Numbered from the stretch's first letter, positions 36,274 to 48,376 are shown. The stretch is 64,000 bases of DNA from Henckelia pumila (GCF_033568475.1 NC_133122.1:141119402-141183401); one strand, 5' to 3'. A program made the numbers and translations. Notes: generated by a model from the letters alone, not told the origin.

Positions 36274-36789
36274 TGTGAAGACTAATTTTGACTCAATATC
36301 AGGATCAATGGCCAAGATTAAATAGGTCTACTTAATCTGATTCAACGGCTGAGATTGATGGAAGAAGGTTAGCCTTCATTTTAAATCGTTAACACGAGAG
36401 TTAGTTAGACTAATTGATTAATCTTTGATTCTCATCTTCGACTTTGTGGCTGCTGGTGGAATATCACTTTTCTCTGTAACAGAGCTCGAGATTACCAACT
36501 CTCAGAAAATCGAAGCTGCTCCTATATTCTTCTATGTTCATTAGAGAGTTTAGTGAATATTAAGTCTTGTACGATCGTTTCTCTGTGAGATTGAGAGTGT
36601 TGTATCTTCAATTACAATCATTTAGTGGATTCATATTGGATACACCCCAAGAACCTTGGATGTAGGATATTCATATCCGAACCAAGTAAAATCGTGTGTT
36701 GATTGTGTTCTTATTATTTCTGGCGTGTTTGTCTTTGATTGAATTGTTTTCTTCTCTCTCGCGTGCTGTTCTTGGATTAAATCTCAACA
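36274..36789 (+). repeat. 5' LTR of Copia C
   Basis: TGTGAAGACT..CTCAACA, 516 bp. Followed after three bases by TGGTATCAGAG (36793-36803), the initiator-tRNA-Met primer site. Confidence 0.92.
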
Positions 36790-36899
36790 AATTGGTATCA
36801 GAGAGCGTGGTTATTCATTGATCGAGAGGTCTATCTTGAGTTCCTCTAGAGGTGTTCATTTTTCTGTCTAAGTGAAGTTCTTGAGTTGTTCTATTGAAG

Positions 36900-37312
36900 A
36901 TGTCTACTGGCCAGGGACTATCTCACAATATGCCAATATCAAGATTCGAACTGGAGAAATTTGATGGGGAAAATGATTTCAATCTCTGGAGAGAAAAAAT
37001 GATGGCTCATCTTGGAAATTTGGGGTTGGACGATGCTCTAAAAGGAGAGTCAAAGATGCCTAATTCAATAAAGAACAAAGAAGAGATACTTAAAAAGGCA
37101 AGAAATACAATTGTTCTGAGTTAAGGAGATCAAATTCTCAAAAAAGTAGTGAAGGAAAAGACGGCCTGTGAAATGTGGATGAAACTAGAACAATTGTATA
37201 TGACCAAGACTCTACCCAATAGAATCTACTTGAAGCAGCGGTTCTATGGATTTAAAATGGATGAAAATAAATCCATAGATGAAAATATAGATGAATTTAC
37301 AAAGTTTCTATC
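36900..37312 (+). pseudogene. Copia C gag, 5' part
   Basis: Starts at the ATG encoding MSTGQGLSH and reads a Copia gag (UBN2-like) region: FELEKFDGENDFNLWREKM, then CEMWMKLEQLYMTKTLPNR and RFYGFKM. An in-frame TAA at 37122-37124 replaces an expected Leu codon in the segment IVLS-x-GDQ. The frame continues to the insertion point of Gypsy D and resumes across it in the same frame at 54018, since removing D and one target copy joins TKFLS to YLENMDV. Confidence 0.85.
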
Positions 37313-38585
37313 TGTAGTGACCCTTACCCAGATCACCTACTAAACAGAACTTAGGCATGCAATTAATTTAATTAAACAGAAATCAGAATTCAACTGCGAA
37401 AACCATAACATTTATACAATCCCAAGAAAAGGAATCTCTAAATATCCAAAAATATACAACCAAATCGAATAGCTGTATAAACCCAAAACAACAGAATAAA
37501 AACCTAAACGAAGCTCCAGCTGATCAACCACTGCCTAGCCCCTCTTGGATCCACCCGCCTCGTCCAAACGCAAACCTGCCCCATGGAATAGGGTGTCCAG
37601 AAACACAGAGTACGAGACGTGAGCATAAAACGCTCAGCACGAGAGTATGAGTATACATGCATGCAAAGTGAACTCCCTATAAACTCAAGGTCAAGGATCA
37701 GAGAACAAAGATAGACCAGGCCCTGCTATGTAGCACGCTGTGCCGTCGCTGCAGGAGGTGACTCCCATACCAAAATACCAGTGGATATGCCGGATCCAAA
37801 TTGATTGAAGTCCAACCACTAACAGGATAGGGTAAAACCCTACTATAGACATCTCGAACGAGATAGCTCAATATGCAAATGAATGCAGCATAAATCAATG
37901 ACATATAAATCATGCAGTCACATAATACATGCATACTCAGTCAGGATATCTCGAACAGTAATTTCGTACCTCAAATACTAGGCAAGTGCTATCAGTCCTA
38001 GGTCCACGCCTATAATCCGCGCTACACTGCCAAATGATACTACTATCATTATAGCGCTCTAAAAGCCTTAACTAAGATAAAAGCATACTCATAAATATTT
38101 TTAGGAAGCAAAAGCTATACCTTCGTCCGTCGTTAGCACTTTGCTGTCGATTGCCTCAAAACTAGGCCACAGCTCCGCCACGACGCCTGGATCGCTATGC
38201 CACTTCCGGATTCCCAACGGGATGCCTAGAATTCCCTAGATCTGAGTTAGAAGGCTAAGGAATCGAGAGAAAAGAGAGGAATTGATGCACTCAAATGTGA
38301 GCTCGGCACCCCTTATTTATAGACAGAGTTCGGGCCCTCCGAACTGACTTCGGAGCCTCCGAACACGTTCGGATCATCCGAACTGGACTTCGGATCGTCC
38401 GAACCCAATATTACGTCATTTCTTACGTCAGCATAATGATGTCATCCATGACGACTGTCGGCAGCACGTTCGGAGCGTCCAAAACACTCTTCGGATCGTC
38501 CGAACTCACCAACGGAGCCTCCGAACCCGACTTAAGTAAATACGATTAGTTCCTTAATCTCTTCGTTTGGTTACGGGCCACTACA
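37313..38585 (-). repeat. 3' LTR of Gypsy D (1,273 bp)
   Basis: Matches 52724-54017 apart from scattered substitutions and the absence of a single 21-bp unit in the palindrome array. Preceded on the minus strand by the purine tract AAGTGGGGAAGAA. Confidence 0.9.
38328..38533. promoter_or_regulatory. array of TTCGGA-N3-TCCGAA palindromes, 7 copies (3' LTR of D)
   Basis: Repeated near-perfect 15-17 bp palindromes (for example TTCGGAGCCTCCGAA and TTCGGATCGTCCGAA), just upstream, on the minus strand, of a TATA box (CTATAAATAAGG near 38311-38322). Two copies are decayed. Confidence 0.75.
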
Positions 38586-38791
38586 TTCTTCCCCACTTAA
38601 GATATTTCGTTCTCGAAATCAAATCTTAAGTACTGAATGTAAAATATCATGAAGAAACATTCTTTAATCAACTAAACGATTACAGAGTTCACAACTGATT
38701 ACAACTCAAAATGAAATCAAAACAACTCAGGATGTTATTTACGCATCCTGCTTTCGAGCTCCCAAGTAGCTTCCTCAGCGCCTCTACGCTG

Positions 38792-40680
38792 TCATTGCAC
38801 TAAAACCAGAGGAATGACTTTGTTCCGCAAGACCTTATCCTTATGATCCAGGATACGAATAGGTCTTTCAACATAGGTCAAATACTTATCTACTTGAACT
38901 TCAGACCACTGCAGAATATGAGACGGATCTGCCACATACCGTCGCAACAGAGATACGTGGAACATGTTGTGAATACTGGACAGATACGGTGGCAAAGCCA
39001 AACGATAAGCCAAATCGCCAATGCTCTCCAAGATCTCAAACGGACCGATAAATCTGGGAGACAACTTGCTCTTAAGGCCAAATCTGAGAATCCTGCGGAA
39101 AGGTGACACCTCAGAAACACTTTCTTCCCGACATCAAACTGCAAAGGCCTACGCTTAGTGTTGGCATAGCTGGTCTGACGATCCTGTGCAGTCTTAATTC
39201 GTTTCTTGATCTGATCAACAATATCTACTGCCTGTTGGATAAACTCTGGTCCCTCAGCCTGTCTCTCCCCCACTTCTTCCCAGAAGAGTGGAGTACGACA
39301 ACGTCACCCGTACAACGCCTCAAAAGGTGTCATCCCAATGCTAGTATGATAGTTGTTGTTGTACGCGAACTCGATCAATGGAAAATGATCCTGCCAGGCT
39401 GAACCAAAATCCATAACGCACGCTTGAAGCATATCCTCCAACGTACGGATAGTGCGCTCTGACTGACAATCTGTCTCCGGATGATAGGCAGTACTCAAAC
39501 TGAGAGTAGTACCCATCGTACGCTGAACACTCCCCCAGAACCTAGAAGTGAACCTGGGGTCTCGATCGCTGACAATGCTCACAAGCACTCCATGAAGTCA
39601 AACGATCTCCTGAACATACAGACTTGCCATGCGATCCACAGAGTACTCTCGACTATAGGAGATGAAATGCGCTGACTTGGTGAGTTGGTCCACCACAACC
39701 CAGATAGCATCACAATTCCTCGAGGACATCGGCAAATGGGTCACAAAATCCATCGTGATAAACTCCCATTTCCACTCAGGAATAGGCAGACTGTGAAGCA
39801 AACCTCCAGGTCGTCGGTGTTCTACCTTGAATTTTTGACACACCAAACATCTCAAAACATACTGATACACGCTGCGTTTCATCCCCTTCCACCAAAACCA
39901 AGTACGTAGATCCTTGTACTTCTTGTTGCTTCCCGGATGAATACTCAACTTGGTGCGATGTGCCTGAGACAAGATCTCCTCTCGCAACTCTTCATCCTGA
40001 GGAATCACAAGTCTACCAGACAAACACAGAAAACCATCTGACTGATAGTGAAATCCAGACGAGCTACCCTCGTTAGCTAGGCGAGCTAAACGTTGGGTCT
40101 TTCAGTCAGACATCCGAGCATCCCGAATCCGCGAATACAAAGCTGGCTCAGATAATATTGCAAACATCTGGGTACTCTGCATACCTTTCTTATGCTTGAA
40201 GGTATACCCCGAAGTACAACAGTCACTGATCGCACTAGACATCGAACAAGTCTGCAGTGCAAATAGTCGCACCTTGCGACTCAAAGCATCAGCGGTGAGA
40301 TTAGCAGCTCCCGGATGATACTTAATCTCGCAATCATAGTTCTTAAGCAAATCCATCCAACGTCTCTGCCTCATGTTCAATTCCGCCTGAGTGAAAAAAT
40401 ATTTGAGACTCTTGTGGTCGGTGAAGATCTTAAATTTCTCGCCATATAGATAATGACGCCAGATCTTCAAAGCGAACACAATGGCTGCCAATTCCAAATC
40501 ATGAACTGGATATTTGTCCTCGTGAAGCTCCAGCTGTCTAGAAGCGTATGCAATCACATGTCCATTCTGAGTCAGGACACAACCTAACCCCTGAAGAGAA
40601 GCATCAGTGTCAACCGCCGTCGAAGCTCACAGAAATTCTCCGCACACTCGGAGGACCACTCGAAATCAACACCCTGTAAG
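38792..40680 (-). pseudogene. Gypsy D pol, 3' part: RNase H, integrase, chromodomain-like tail
   Basis: Reading from high to low coordinates: RNase H ([38 protein letters not shown]), integrase zinc region (HPGSNKKYKDL..CLVCQKFK), integrase core ([36 protein letters not shown]), and a C-terminal region (FIGPFEILE..MFHVSLLRRY) leading to EEATWELE. The frame is broken by TGA at 39598 and 39304 (both where Arg CGA is expected), TGA at 38792 (Trp expected), a frameshift near 39105, and a small deletion with frame change near 40610 at the start of RNase H. Inactive. Confidence 0.85.
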
Positions 40681-42543
40681 AGTAGGTGCCCAGTGAGCCA
40701 ACTATGTGGCTATGGGCTTTGATGACTCTTTGTATAAACAATCTTTTGTTTAATATTATTTACACTTTTATTAATGGCAATGACTTTATATTACTTCATA
40801 TTGTTATATTGTGATATACTATTGTTGTTTTGATAAAGACCTTGAATATACTATAGTGTATGTAAGATGTGGTAGAACATGGGGATGTCTATCATGAAAT
40901 ACATCTTATAGTCACTGTATATTCTAAAACCGTTCCTAGTCGATTGAGCCGTCCGATAATAAGGATAAGGATCGCTCGAGTTTGAGACTAGCATTTGCGA
41001 TGCGGAGTACCACGTTTCATTGGTAGGGAACATGGAGATGTTCGAAGCATGCAAATGGATATTCATAGGATGAATAATCGAACTACCCTATCCGGACTTT
41101 CCAAGTGGTTATCACTTATCGAGTGGATAAAGTCCGCGATTTTGGTTGTACACCATTAGTCCTTACGACTTGAAACATCATGGAGACTCTATATGCTAGT
41201 GCTGTGCTTTGACTTGTTTACCGACTCTATGGGGGTCATCAGGTGTCGAGATTGGGTACAGTTACGACACATATAGGAGTCAATGCATTGTTGTCAAGGA
41301 TTCACCACATACTTGCGAGTGTGGATATCCTATGCGATCTGAGGAGATATTAGTGTGACAAATCTCTGGCCAGAGTACTTGATGTGATTTAAGAAATGGT
41401 TTCTTAGTAGCACATGCGATGTCACTAATTTGATCTTCAAGATGTATTGCATAGTTATCGAATCTTGAGCGACTCTCGATATACCAATGGTTGTTGATTC
41501 GATCGGGATATTTGGATGAAGGGACCGTACTATACGCTAACCAAAATCTACTGGTTCTTGTAGGCACTATCAGTGATACCTAGGGAATCATGGGGCGATG
41601 TTGCTAGGCGCTTTACCTTGATTCGTTGGGCAAGTCGGAAAGTGTTGTTCCGAGTCACAAGGAGTTGTGAGCCCACGGCTAGCTGTATCCCTGAACCATT
41701 GAGGGTCACACAGTGTAATGGAGTTTTTAATCCCCGTTGAGATAGTTAAATTTAAAGAGTTAAATTTAATGAACTAAGGAGTTGGACTTCTTAAATAAGA
41801 GTAAGGGAGTAGGATTTCCTAAAATGACATAGGGATGGACATTTTTGGAAACCACTGAATTCGGATTCAGGAAAATTTATTTTGACTTTAAAATGTGCAG
41901 AAATGGTTTCTGTGCACATTGGTGAAATCGGTTCATCAATCGGAGTCACGATGAATTTAATATTAATTTCTGAACGTGCGGGCTTTGCTTGTCGGGCCCT
42001 AGCTTATGACTAATGGGCCCTAAGGTGTTAGTGGCCTGCATTATAAATAAGTTATTGCAGTACAGAAATTACAGACAACAGGTCATTATTTTTGAGAGCA
42101 AAAATTTCGAACCCTAGCCCCTCTCTCATAAAGTTTCGGCCGAACACTCCCACTCTGTCAGAGAAAATTTCGGTCTGTGATTTTGAATCGCAGTCAGGAA
42201 TAACGAATCAGATTCGTTTAATCTCTTCACAGAAAACTTCTGATAGATTTTCTAGTGCAATCTATCAGAGGGATTTAAACCCCATTCGTGGACCTGATTG
42301 AAGGAGTTCATCAGTTCCTGGGAGATACAAGAAGCGCAGAGAAATCTGTGTGGTGTCCATTAATCTCGATTCGAGATTGAAGGTAAAATTTAATTAATTG
42401 TTATTTGAATTTTACACACACAATAATTTAATCGTTGAATGGTTGATACCCACACCATGGAATTGTTTCATGATAAAAATTTTTAAATTTCCGCTGCACC
42501 GGGTATCAATCGTGATTGATCTGACCACCAGTTTTTTCCAACA
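40675..42543 (+). repeat. 5' LTR of Copia B
   Basis: TGTAAGAGTAGG..TTTTCCAACA. It nearly matches the 3' LTR; differences seen include those near 40743 (C/A), 41216 (T/C), 41532 (A/G), 42096, 42230 and 42489. A TATA-like TATAAATAAG lies at 42043-42052. Confidence 0.93.
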
Positions 42544-42544
42544 G

Positions 42545-42556
42545 TGGTATCAAAGC
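42545..42556 (+). other. primer-binding site of Copia B
   Basis: TGGTATCAAAGC, one mismatch from the usual initiator-tRNA-Met complement (TGGTATCAGAGC), directly after the LTR and one spacer base. Confidence 0.8.
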
Positions 42557-42656
42557 CAGGTTGCTCAGATCAAACGATTGAATTAATCAATTGTACAAAA
42601 TTTTTGAGTCTCGGTTTTTGAAACAAAATAAATATTTTTAAATAAAATTTTTTTTC

Positions 42657-42931
42657 CGGGGCAAAACCCGGGCAGCGATTGGATCGCTGCCCGGAGGGGG
42701 CGGCGATGGTCGCTGCCCCCGGGGGAGGCGCACGGCGCCGCCCAGGGCGGCGACCATCGCCGCCCAAAGGGGGCGCACGGCGCCGCCCAGGGCAGCGCTC
42801 GGCGCCGCCCAGCGGCGGCACCAGGCGCCGCCAGGGCAGCGAGAGTCGCTGCCCTAAGGGGGCAGCCGGGCTGCCCCCGGCCCGCGCCCCGGGTGCGGGC
42901 CGGCCCGGGAGTGTCCCGGGCGGCCCGCGGG
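42657..42931 (+). other. GC-rich self-complementary block in the Copia B leader
   Basis: About 275 bp that are overwhelmingly G+C, in a leader and genome that are AT-rich. It contains many GGCGCC, CCCGGG and GCCGCC steps, a 45-bp-spaced direct repeat (GGCGCACGGCGCCGCCCAGG at 42727 and 42772) and several potential hairpins, such as CCCGGGTGCGGGCCGGCCCGGG. Open frames cross it on both strands but look like low-complexity artefacts. The equivalent segment of element A has been deleted. Confidence 0.8.
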
Positions 42932-43606
42932 AAAAATTATTATTTTTATTAAAAATTAATTTTAATATGTTAAAATTTTATTTTTGGTCCGATCAAAAAT
43001 TGTTTTTGATTGGTTCACGAGATTTCGGATCGAATTGTTCGAGTCCGTAAATTTTAAAATTGATTTTGGATAAATTTGAATTTTTGGAAAATTTTAATAT
43101 TTTATCCGTAAATTGAATTTTGAAATCAATTATTTTGGTACAATTGATGATAAGATATGATCTTATGATATATTGAGTAAAATATGATTTTATTTGTAAA
43201 ATTGGATTTTATAGATAAAATATGATTTTATTTGATATAGAGATAAAATATGATTTTATATGTGAAATGAGTTTTTATATATAAAATATGATTTTATCTT
43301 GTTTAAATTTGAATTGCCACTGCATGTTATCCAATAAATTAATTTTGAATTAAATGTTATTGGATAAGGATGATCGATTGCCATGACCAATTTTGTAGGT
43401 GTATGTTAGGAATTTACATTTTGTTTTTATTGTTGTTGGTTTTATTAATGGGCCTGGTTTATGGCCCGATATGAATGTCATATGTAATAAAAGTGGGCTT
43501 GGTTTATAGCCCGTTCCCACCCCTAAAAATGTATCCCCTACTTGTCATTGTTATTTATTGTAAATGCATTAGATTTAGTGGGAGATCAAGATTTGAAGAC
43601 GGTGGG

Positions 43607-44449
43607 CCCAGCAGACAATAAAGACTGAAGAAATGTAAATTGGAAGCACATGTAATAGGATTGCATTGCATACTGCATATTACCTAGGATTGGACTAAGA
43701 CCCGTGATTGGCAACCACGGGTCAATTAGAAATGGAATCGATCATCCTATATAATATTTGATATTATGATTGTATGCATGTTTAGACATAAATTGCGTGA
43801 ATCCGGCAAGCATGCAATAAAATGAATATGATGAGACAAATATTTTTATAATTAAAAATCCCTCATTTTAAATATGATTTAAAATTTATATCAAGATAAA
43901 TAAAGGAAATTTAAATTTGTTTAAATGTTCCCACCTTCCATCAACGGTCAATGTATGTGATGCTACCCGCGGATACGGTCGGCTCATATTATTGGGGGGG
44001 CCCGTTCGTCGGAAGCTGTACATTGGATCGACAAATGTTGTAAGTTGGGTGGAACTCCCATGGGATCGGCTCATATTATTGGGGGATCCACATGGCGACC
44101 GTCCATCACAACTTAATATTGATGGGTCATCTTGACATGTCACTTTAAACGGCGTCATATTATTGGGCCCTTATTGGACATGAGGTAAACACATGGGGGT
44201 TGCTTTGGAAGCAATTGGGCTCTACCTTTTGAGAATTATGGTTGGCTGATATTATTCGGGACCATAAGTTTGTCAATTGGACTCCATGTTCTCACTAAGG
44301 AAAAAGTTTCCCGTTTTCACTAGAGGGTGGTGAAATCGTTAAAATAGTGGGAGTGAGATTCATAAAATTAAATTCGCCTATTTTATGTCTTAGTAAATTG
44401 TTAAACAATCATTGATATATGTCTGTTTTTCTTTTCAGTATTTCATACA
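43607..44449 (+). other. Copia B leader with periodic CATATTATTGGG motifs
   Basis: TCATATTATTGGG or a close variant starts at 43984, 44071, 44155 and 44247 (spacing 87, 84, 92). The same four motifs with the same spacing occur in element A. They lie in the untranslated leader shortly before gag, where packaging or translation signals are expected. Confidence 0.7.
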
Positions 44450-44782
44450 ATGAATTCGCGAAATCCATTATTCTCGATCCTCGAACAAAACAAGTTGACT
44501 GGCGCCAACTATACGGAATGGTTCCGGAAGTTGAAGATTGTCTTAACTTCGGAGAAAATGCTCTACGTGTTAGAGAAAGCACCTCCGAAGGAAGCACCAG
44601 CTGACATAAGTCCGGAGGAATTGGCCAAACTTGATGCATGGTGTGACCATGACATCAAGACCAAATGCTATATGCAAGCCTCGATGTCTGATGAACTCCA
44701 GAGGCGATTTGAGGACACGGTGAATGCTGCTGACATTCACACGCAACTCAAGGAACTTTTTTGGGGCTCAGTCGAGGGCTGA
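44450..44782 (+). pseudogene. Copia B gag, N-terminal part (frameshifted)
   Basis: ATG then NSRNPLFSILEQNKLTGANY and TEWFRKLKIVLTSEKM, a Copia gag start that would form the virus-like particle. The frame runs about 105 family-like codons to KELF, then shifts at a run of six T (44757-44762); one T fewer would restore KELFGAQSRAERF. It ends shortly afterwards at TGA. The remaining gag sequence is in the next frame. In a young element this single lesion could be a post-insertion mutation or a homopolymer sequencing error. Confidence 0.85.
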
Positions 44783-47700
44783 AAGGTTCGCTACTGTTAA
44801 GGAGTTGATGACGTGCCGCATGCGTGAAGGGACTTCGGTCCGTGATCATGGGGTACGAGTGATTTGGCTCATACAGAAGTTGGCGACCCTAGATTTGGTG
44901 TTGGAGCATGAACTCAATGTGGATTTATTGCTTCTGTCTCTTCCTTCTTCATTTGATGGATTTGTGATAAATTTTAATATGAACATGATAGAGGCCACCC
45001 TTGAAGAGATGGTCAATATGCTCGTTACATATGAATCCACACTTAAGAAGGATAAGCCAGCTTTCTTGGTGGGCTCCTCATCTTCTGCGAAGAAGGGGCC
45101 AAGTATGAAGGGCAAGAAACGTTCTACCCCACCCAAGAAAGTCGAGCCCGAGAAGAAGCAAAAGACAAAGGCTTCAAACAATGGAAAATCCAAGGATGTT
45201 TGCCATTACTGCAAGAAGCCGGATCATTGGAAGCGCAACTGCAAGGAATATCTTGAGCAGTTGGGAACTGCAAAGGGTATGTTCTATATTGAAATAAACA
45301 TGTCACTTAATACAACTTCTTGGGTATTGGATACCGGATGTGGATCTCACATTTGCAATGATTTGCAGGTGATGACAAGAAGTCGCAGGCTTAGAATGGG
45401 TGAGACCCAGCTGAGGCTCGGGAATGGTTCCAGAGTTGAAGCTACGGCCATTGGAGATGTTTGTTTGACTTTGCAGAACGGTTTTAAATTATTGTTAAGA
45501 GATGTTTTATTTGTGCCAGATTTAATTAAAAACATTATTTCTATTTCTATACTTGATAGAGATGGTTATTCTTGCAATTTTGTGAATGGGATTTGCAATA
45601 TTTACAAGAATGAATGTTTAATTGGAAATGGACAACTTGAAAACGATCTATACAACTTAAAACTAAAAGACGTTCCAGTGAATTATGTTGATAAACCGGC
45701 GACAACAAACAAAAGGAAAATCGATAGTCAAAACCCGGCAAACCTTTGGCATGCTAGGCTAGGTCATATTTCCTCAAGGAGGATGAACAAGCTAGTGGGA
45801 GAGGGCATGTTTGATATGTCTGATATTAATTCTCTACCTACTTGTGAATCCTGCCTAAAAGGAAAAATGACTAAATCTCCTTTTAAGGGGAAACCTGAGC
45901 GTAGTCAGAATCTGTTGGATTTGATCCATACAGATGTTTGTGGTCCATTTAGAGTAGGGACTCAACATGGCCACACCTACTTCATTACCTTTACTGATGA
46001 ATATTCAAGGTATGGGTATTTATATTTAATGAAATATAAGTCTGAAGCATTTGAAAAGTTCAAAGAATTCAAGGCTGAAGTAGAAAACAAGCTAGGTAAA
46101 AGTATTAAAGCACTTCGATCGGATCGAGGTGGAGAATACTTTAGTACCGATTTTTTGGACTATCTGAAAGAGAATGGGATTCTCTCTCAGTGGACTCCTA
46201 TGACACCACAGCTTAATGGTGTATCGGAGCGTCGTAATCGAACTTTGTTGGACATGGTTCGATCTATGATGAGCTTCACTGAGCTTCCACCTTCGTTTTG
46301 GGGCTATGCGCTTGAAACGGCGGTATTGTTGTTGAACAACGTCCACACTAAAGCAGTGGACAAAACACCATACGAGTTATGGAATGGCAAAGCTCCTAAG
46401 TATTCGTACTTGAGGATTTGGGGATGTCCTGCTTACGTGAAGCGGACAGTGGGAGATAAGTTGGATAGTCGATCCAGCTTATGTTATTTTGTAGGGTATC
46501 CGAAGAATTCAATCGGATATTATTTCTATTATCCTGCTGAAACAAAGGTGTTTGTTTCTAGGAATGCCACCTTCTTGGAGAAGGAGTTCTTATTGGATAA
46601 GAAAGGCGAGATGATGGAACTCGAAGAAGTTCGAGAAGAACCCGAAATACAAAATAACGATCCTACACCTCAGGAACCATTGCTGGACACGCCTGCACCT
46701 AGAAGATCCGAAAGGACTTCTAGACCTCCAGTTCGATATGGTCTTCTTCTTGAAGGGGATCAAGATGAACCCGACATTGGATGTGATCCAAGAAACTTCA
46801 AGGAAGCAATTTCTGATGCGGATTCGAATTTATGGCTTGAAGCTATGCAGTCAGAATTGGATTCGATGCATACAAACCAAGTTTGGTCTTTAGTAGATCC
46901 TCCCGATGGAATTGTTCCAATAGGGTGTAAATGGATCTACAAAAGAAAGCTTGGGCCTGATGGTAAGGTATTGACCTACAAGGCGCGATTGGTGGCGAAA
47001 GGTTATACTCAAAGGCAAGGAGTTGACTATGATGAAACCTTTTCACCAGTTGCTATGTTCAAGTCCATAAGAATCCTTATTGCCATAGCTGCATGGTATG
47101 ACTATGAGATATGGCAAATGGATGTGAAGACTGCTTTTCTTAATGGAGACATTAAGGAAGAAATCTATATGAAGCAGCCTGAGGGGTACACATCCATGGG
47201 AAGCGAGCATAAGGTATGCAAGCTTCAGAGATCAATTTATGGTCTAAAACAAGCATCAAGAAGTTGGAACCAGAAATTTGATGAAACAATAAAAGATTTT
47301 GGTTTCATCAAGAACCCGGAGGAACCTTGCGTGTACAAGAAAGTAGTTAAGGATGCGGTGACATTCTTAGTACTTTATGTTGATGACATCCTACTCATTG
47401 GGAATGATGTAGGGATGTTGCAGTCAACAAAGATATGTTTATCAGGTAGATTTTCGATGAAGGATTTGGGAGAGGCATCCTACATTCTTGGGATACAGAT
47501 CTATAGAGATAGGTCTAAGAGAATGATAGGACTCACTCAATCAACCTACATCGATACCATATTGAAACGGTTTTCAATGGATGGGTCCAAAAGAGGACAT
47601 CTACCCATGTGTCATGGAGTTTCTCTATCCAAGTCTATGTGTCCCAAGACTGATGCAGAGATAGAGAATATGACACATGTACCATATGCGTCAGCTATAG

Positions 47701-48296
47701 GTAGTATCATGTATGGGATGATATCTACCAGACCGGATGTAGCATTTGCTCTGAGTGTCACGAGCAGATATCAGTCTAATCCTGGTCAAATGCATTGGAA
47801 AGCCGTGAAGGACATTCTTAAGTACTTACGAAGGACTAAGAATATGTTCATGGTTTATGGAGGACGAGAACTCAAATTGGAAGGCTATACCGACTCTAGC
47901 TTCCAAAGTGATGTGGATGACTCGAAGTCAACCTCTGGATTTGTGTTCATGCTCAATGGCGGTGCTGTCTCTTGGAAGAGTTCCAAGCAGGACACCACAG
48001 CGGATTCCACCACTGAGGCTGAATACATTGCAGCATCAGCTGCTGCTAAAGAGGCCGTTTGGATGAGGAAGTTCGTCCAAGAGTTGGGCGTCATTCCTGA
48101 ATTTGTTGGTCCAGTCCCGGTGTACTGTGACAACACGGGTGCCGTTGCTCAAGCAAAGGAACCAAGGTCTCATCAAAGATCCAAACACGTACTGAGGAAA
48201 TACCACATAATCCGGGAGATTGTGGAAAGAGGAGACATCATTGTCGAACGAGTGGCCTCTGCAGACAATATCGCTGATCCGCTTACTAAGCCCTAG
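44724..48296 (+). CDS. Copia B gag C-terminus plus pol polyprotein
   Basis: A 1,190-codon open frame; its listed ATG is fortuitous, since true gag sequence enters after the frameshift near 44762. In order: rest of gag; zinc knuckle CHYCKKPDHWKRNC; aspartic protease with DTG at about residues 203-205 (WVLDTGCGSHIC); integrase zinc region (WHARLGH..CESC); integrase core with Asp at about 404 (IHTDVCGPF), Asp at about 467 (RSDRGGEY) and Glu in GVSERRN; RT with YVDD at 885-888; RNase H (AEYIAA, DNTGAVA, SKHVLRKYH). Two oddities: WTPMTPQ is one residue shorter than element A's WTPPITPQ, making the integrase spacing D-X34-E instead of D-X35-E, and the frame ends at TAG after LTKP, about 22 codons before element A's natural stop. 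Otherwise intact. Confidence 0.9.
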   Translation: MLLTFTRNSRNFFGAQSRAERFATVKELMTCRMREGTSVRDHGVRVIWLIQKLATLDLVLEHELNVDLLLLSLPSSFDGFVINFNMNMIEATLEEMVNMLVTYESTLKKDKPAFLVGSSSSAKKGPSMKGKKRSTPPKKVEPEKKQKTKASNNGKSKDVCHYCKKPDHWKRNCKEYLEQLGTAKGMFYIEINMSLNTTSWVLDTGCGSHICNDLQVMTRSRRLRMGETQLRLGNGSRVEATAIGDVCLTLQNGFKLLLRDVLFVPDLIKNIISISILDRDGYSCNFVNGICNIYKNECLIGNGQLENDLYNLKLKDVPVNYVDKPATTNKRKIDSQNPANLWHARLGHISSRRMNKLVGEGMFDMSDINSLPTCESCLKGKMTKSPFKGKPERSQNLLDLIHTDVCGPFRVGTQHGHTYFITFTDEYSRYGYLYLMKYKSEAFEKFKEFKAEVENKLGKSIKALRSDRGGEYFSTDFLDYLKENGILSQWTPMTPQLNGVSERRNRTLLDMVRSMMSFTELPPSFWGYALETAVLLLNNVHTKAVDKTPYELWNGKAPKYSYLRIWGCPAYVKRTVGDKLDSRSSLCYFVGYPKNSIGYYFYYPAETKVFVSRNATFLEKEFLLDKKGEMMELEEVREEPEIQNNDPTPQEPLLDTPAPRRSERTSRPPVRYGLLLEGDQDEPDIGCDPRNFKEAISDADSNLWLEAMQSELDSMHTNQVWSLVDPPDGIVPIGCKWIYKRKLGPDGKVLTYKARLVAKGYTQRQGVDYDETFSPVAMFKSIRILIAIAAWYDYEIWQMDVKTAFLNGDIKEEIYMKQPEGYTSMGSEHKVCKLQRSIYGLKQASRSWNQKFDETIKDFGFIKNPEEPCVYKKVVKDAVTFLVLYVDDILLIGNDVGMLQSTKICLSGRFSMKDLGEASYILGIQIYRDRSKRMIGLTQSTYIDTILKRFSMDGSKRGHLPMCHGVSLSKSMCPKTDAEIENMTHVPYASAIGSIMYGMISTRPDVAFALSVTSRYQSNPGQMHWKAVKDILKYLRRTKNMFMVYGGRELKLEGYTDSSFQSDVDDSKSTSGFVFMLNGGAVSWKSSKQDTTADSTTEAEYIAASAAAKEAVWMRKFVQELGVIPEFVGPVPVYCDNTGAVAQAKEPRSHQRSKHVLRKYHIIREIVERGDIIVERVASADNIADPLTKP

Positions 48297-48376
48297 CCAG
48301 GACCATTGTTTGACAAACATCGCGAAGCAATGGGTCTACGTAGTATGACTAGTTGGCTATAGGGCAAGTGGGAGAT

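Noticed and set aside
41280..41567. 95-codon minus-strand frame in the LTR of Copia B, repeated at 48982-49269
   Set aside because: Present in both LTRs, antisense to the element and without recognisable domains.
42570..43050. Arg/Pro/Gly-rich open frames on both strands in the GC-rich block
   Set aside because: Low-complexity frames caused by a lack of AT-rich stop codons; they lie in the retrotransposon leader with no recognisable domain.
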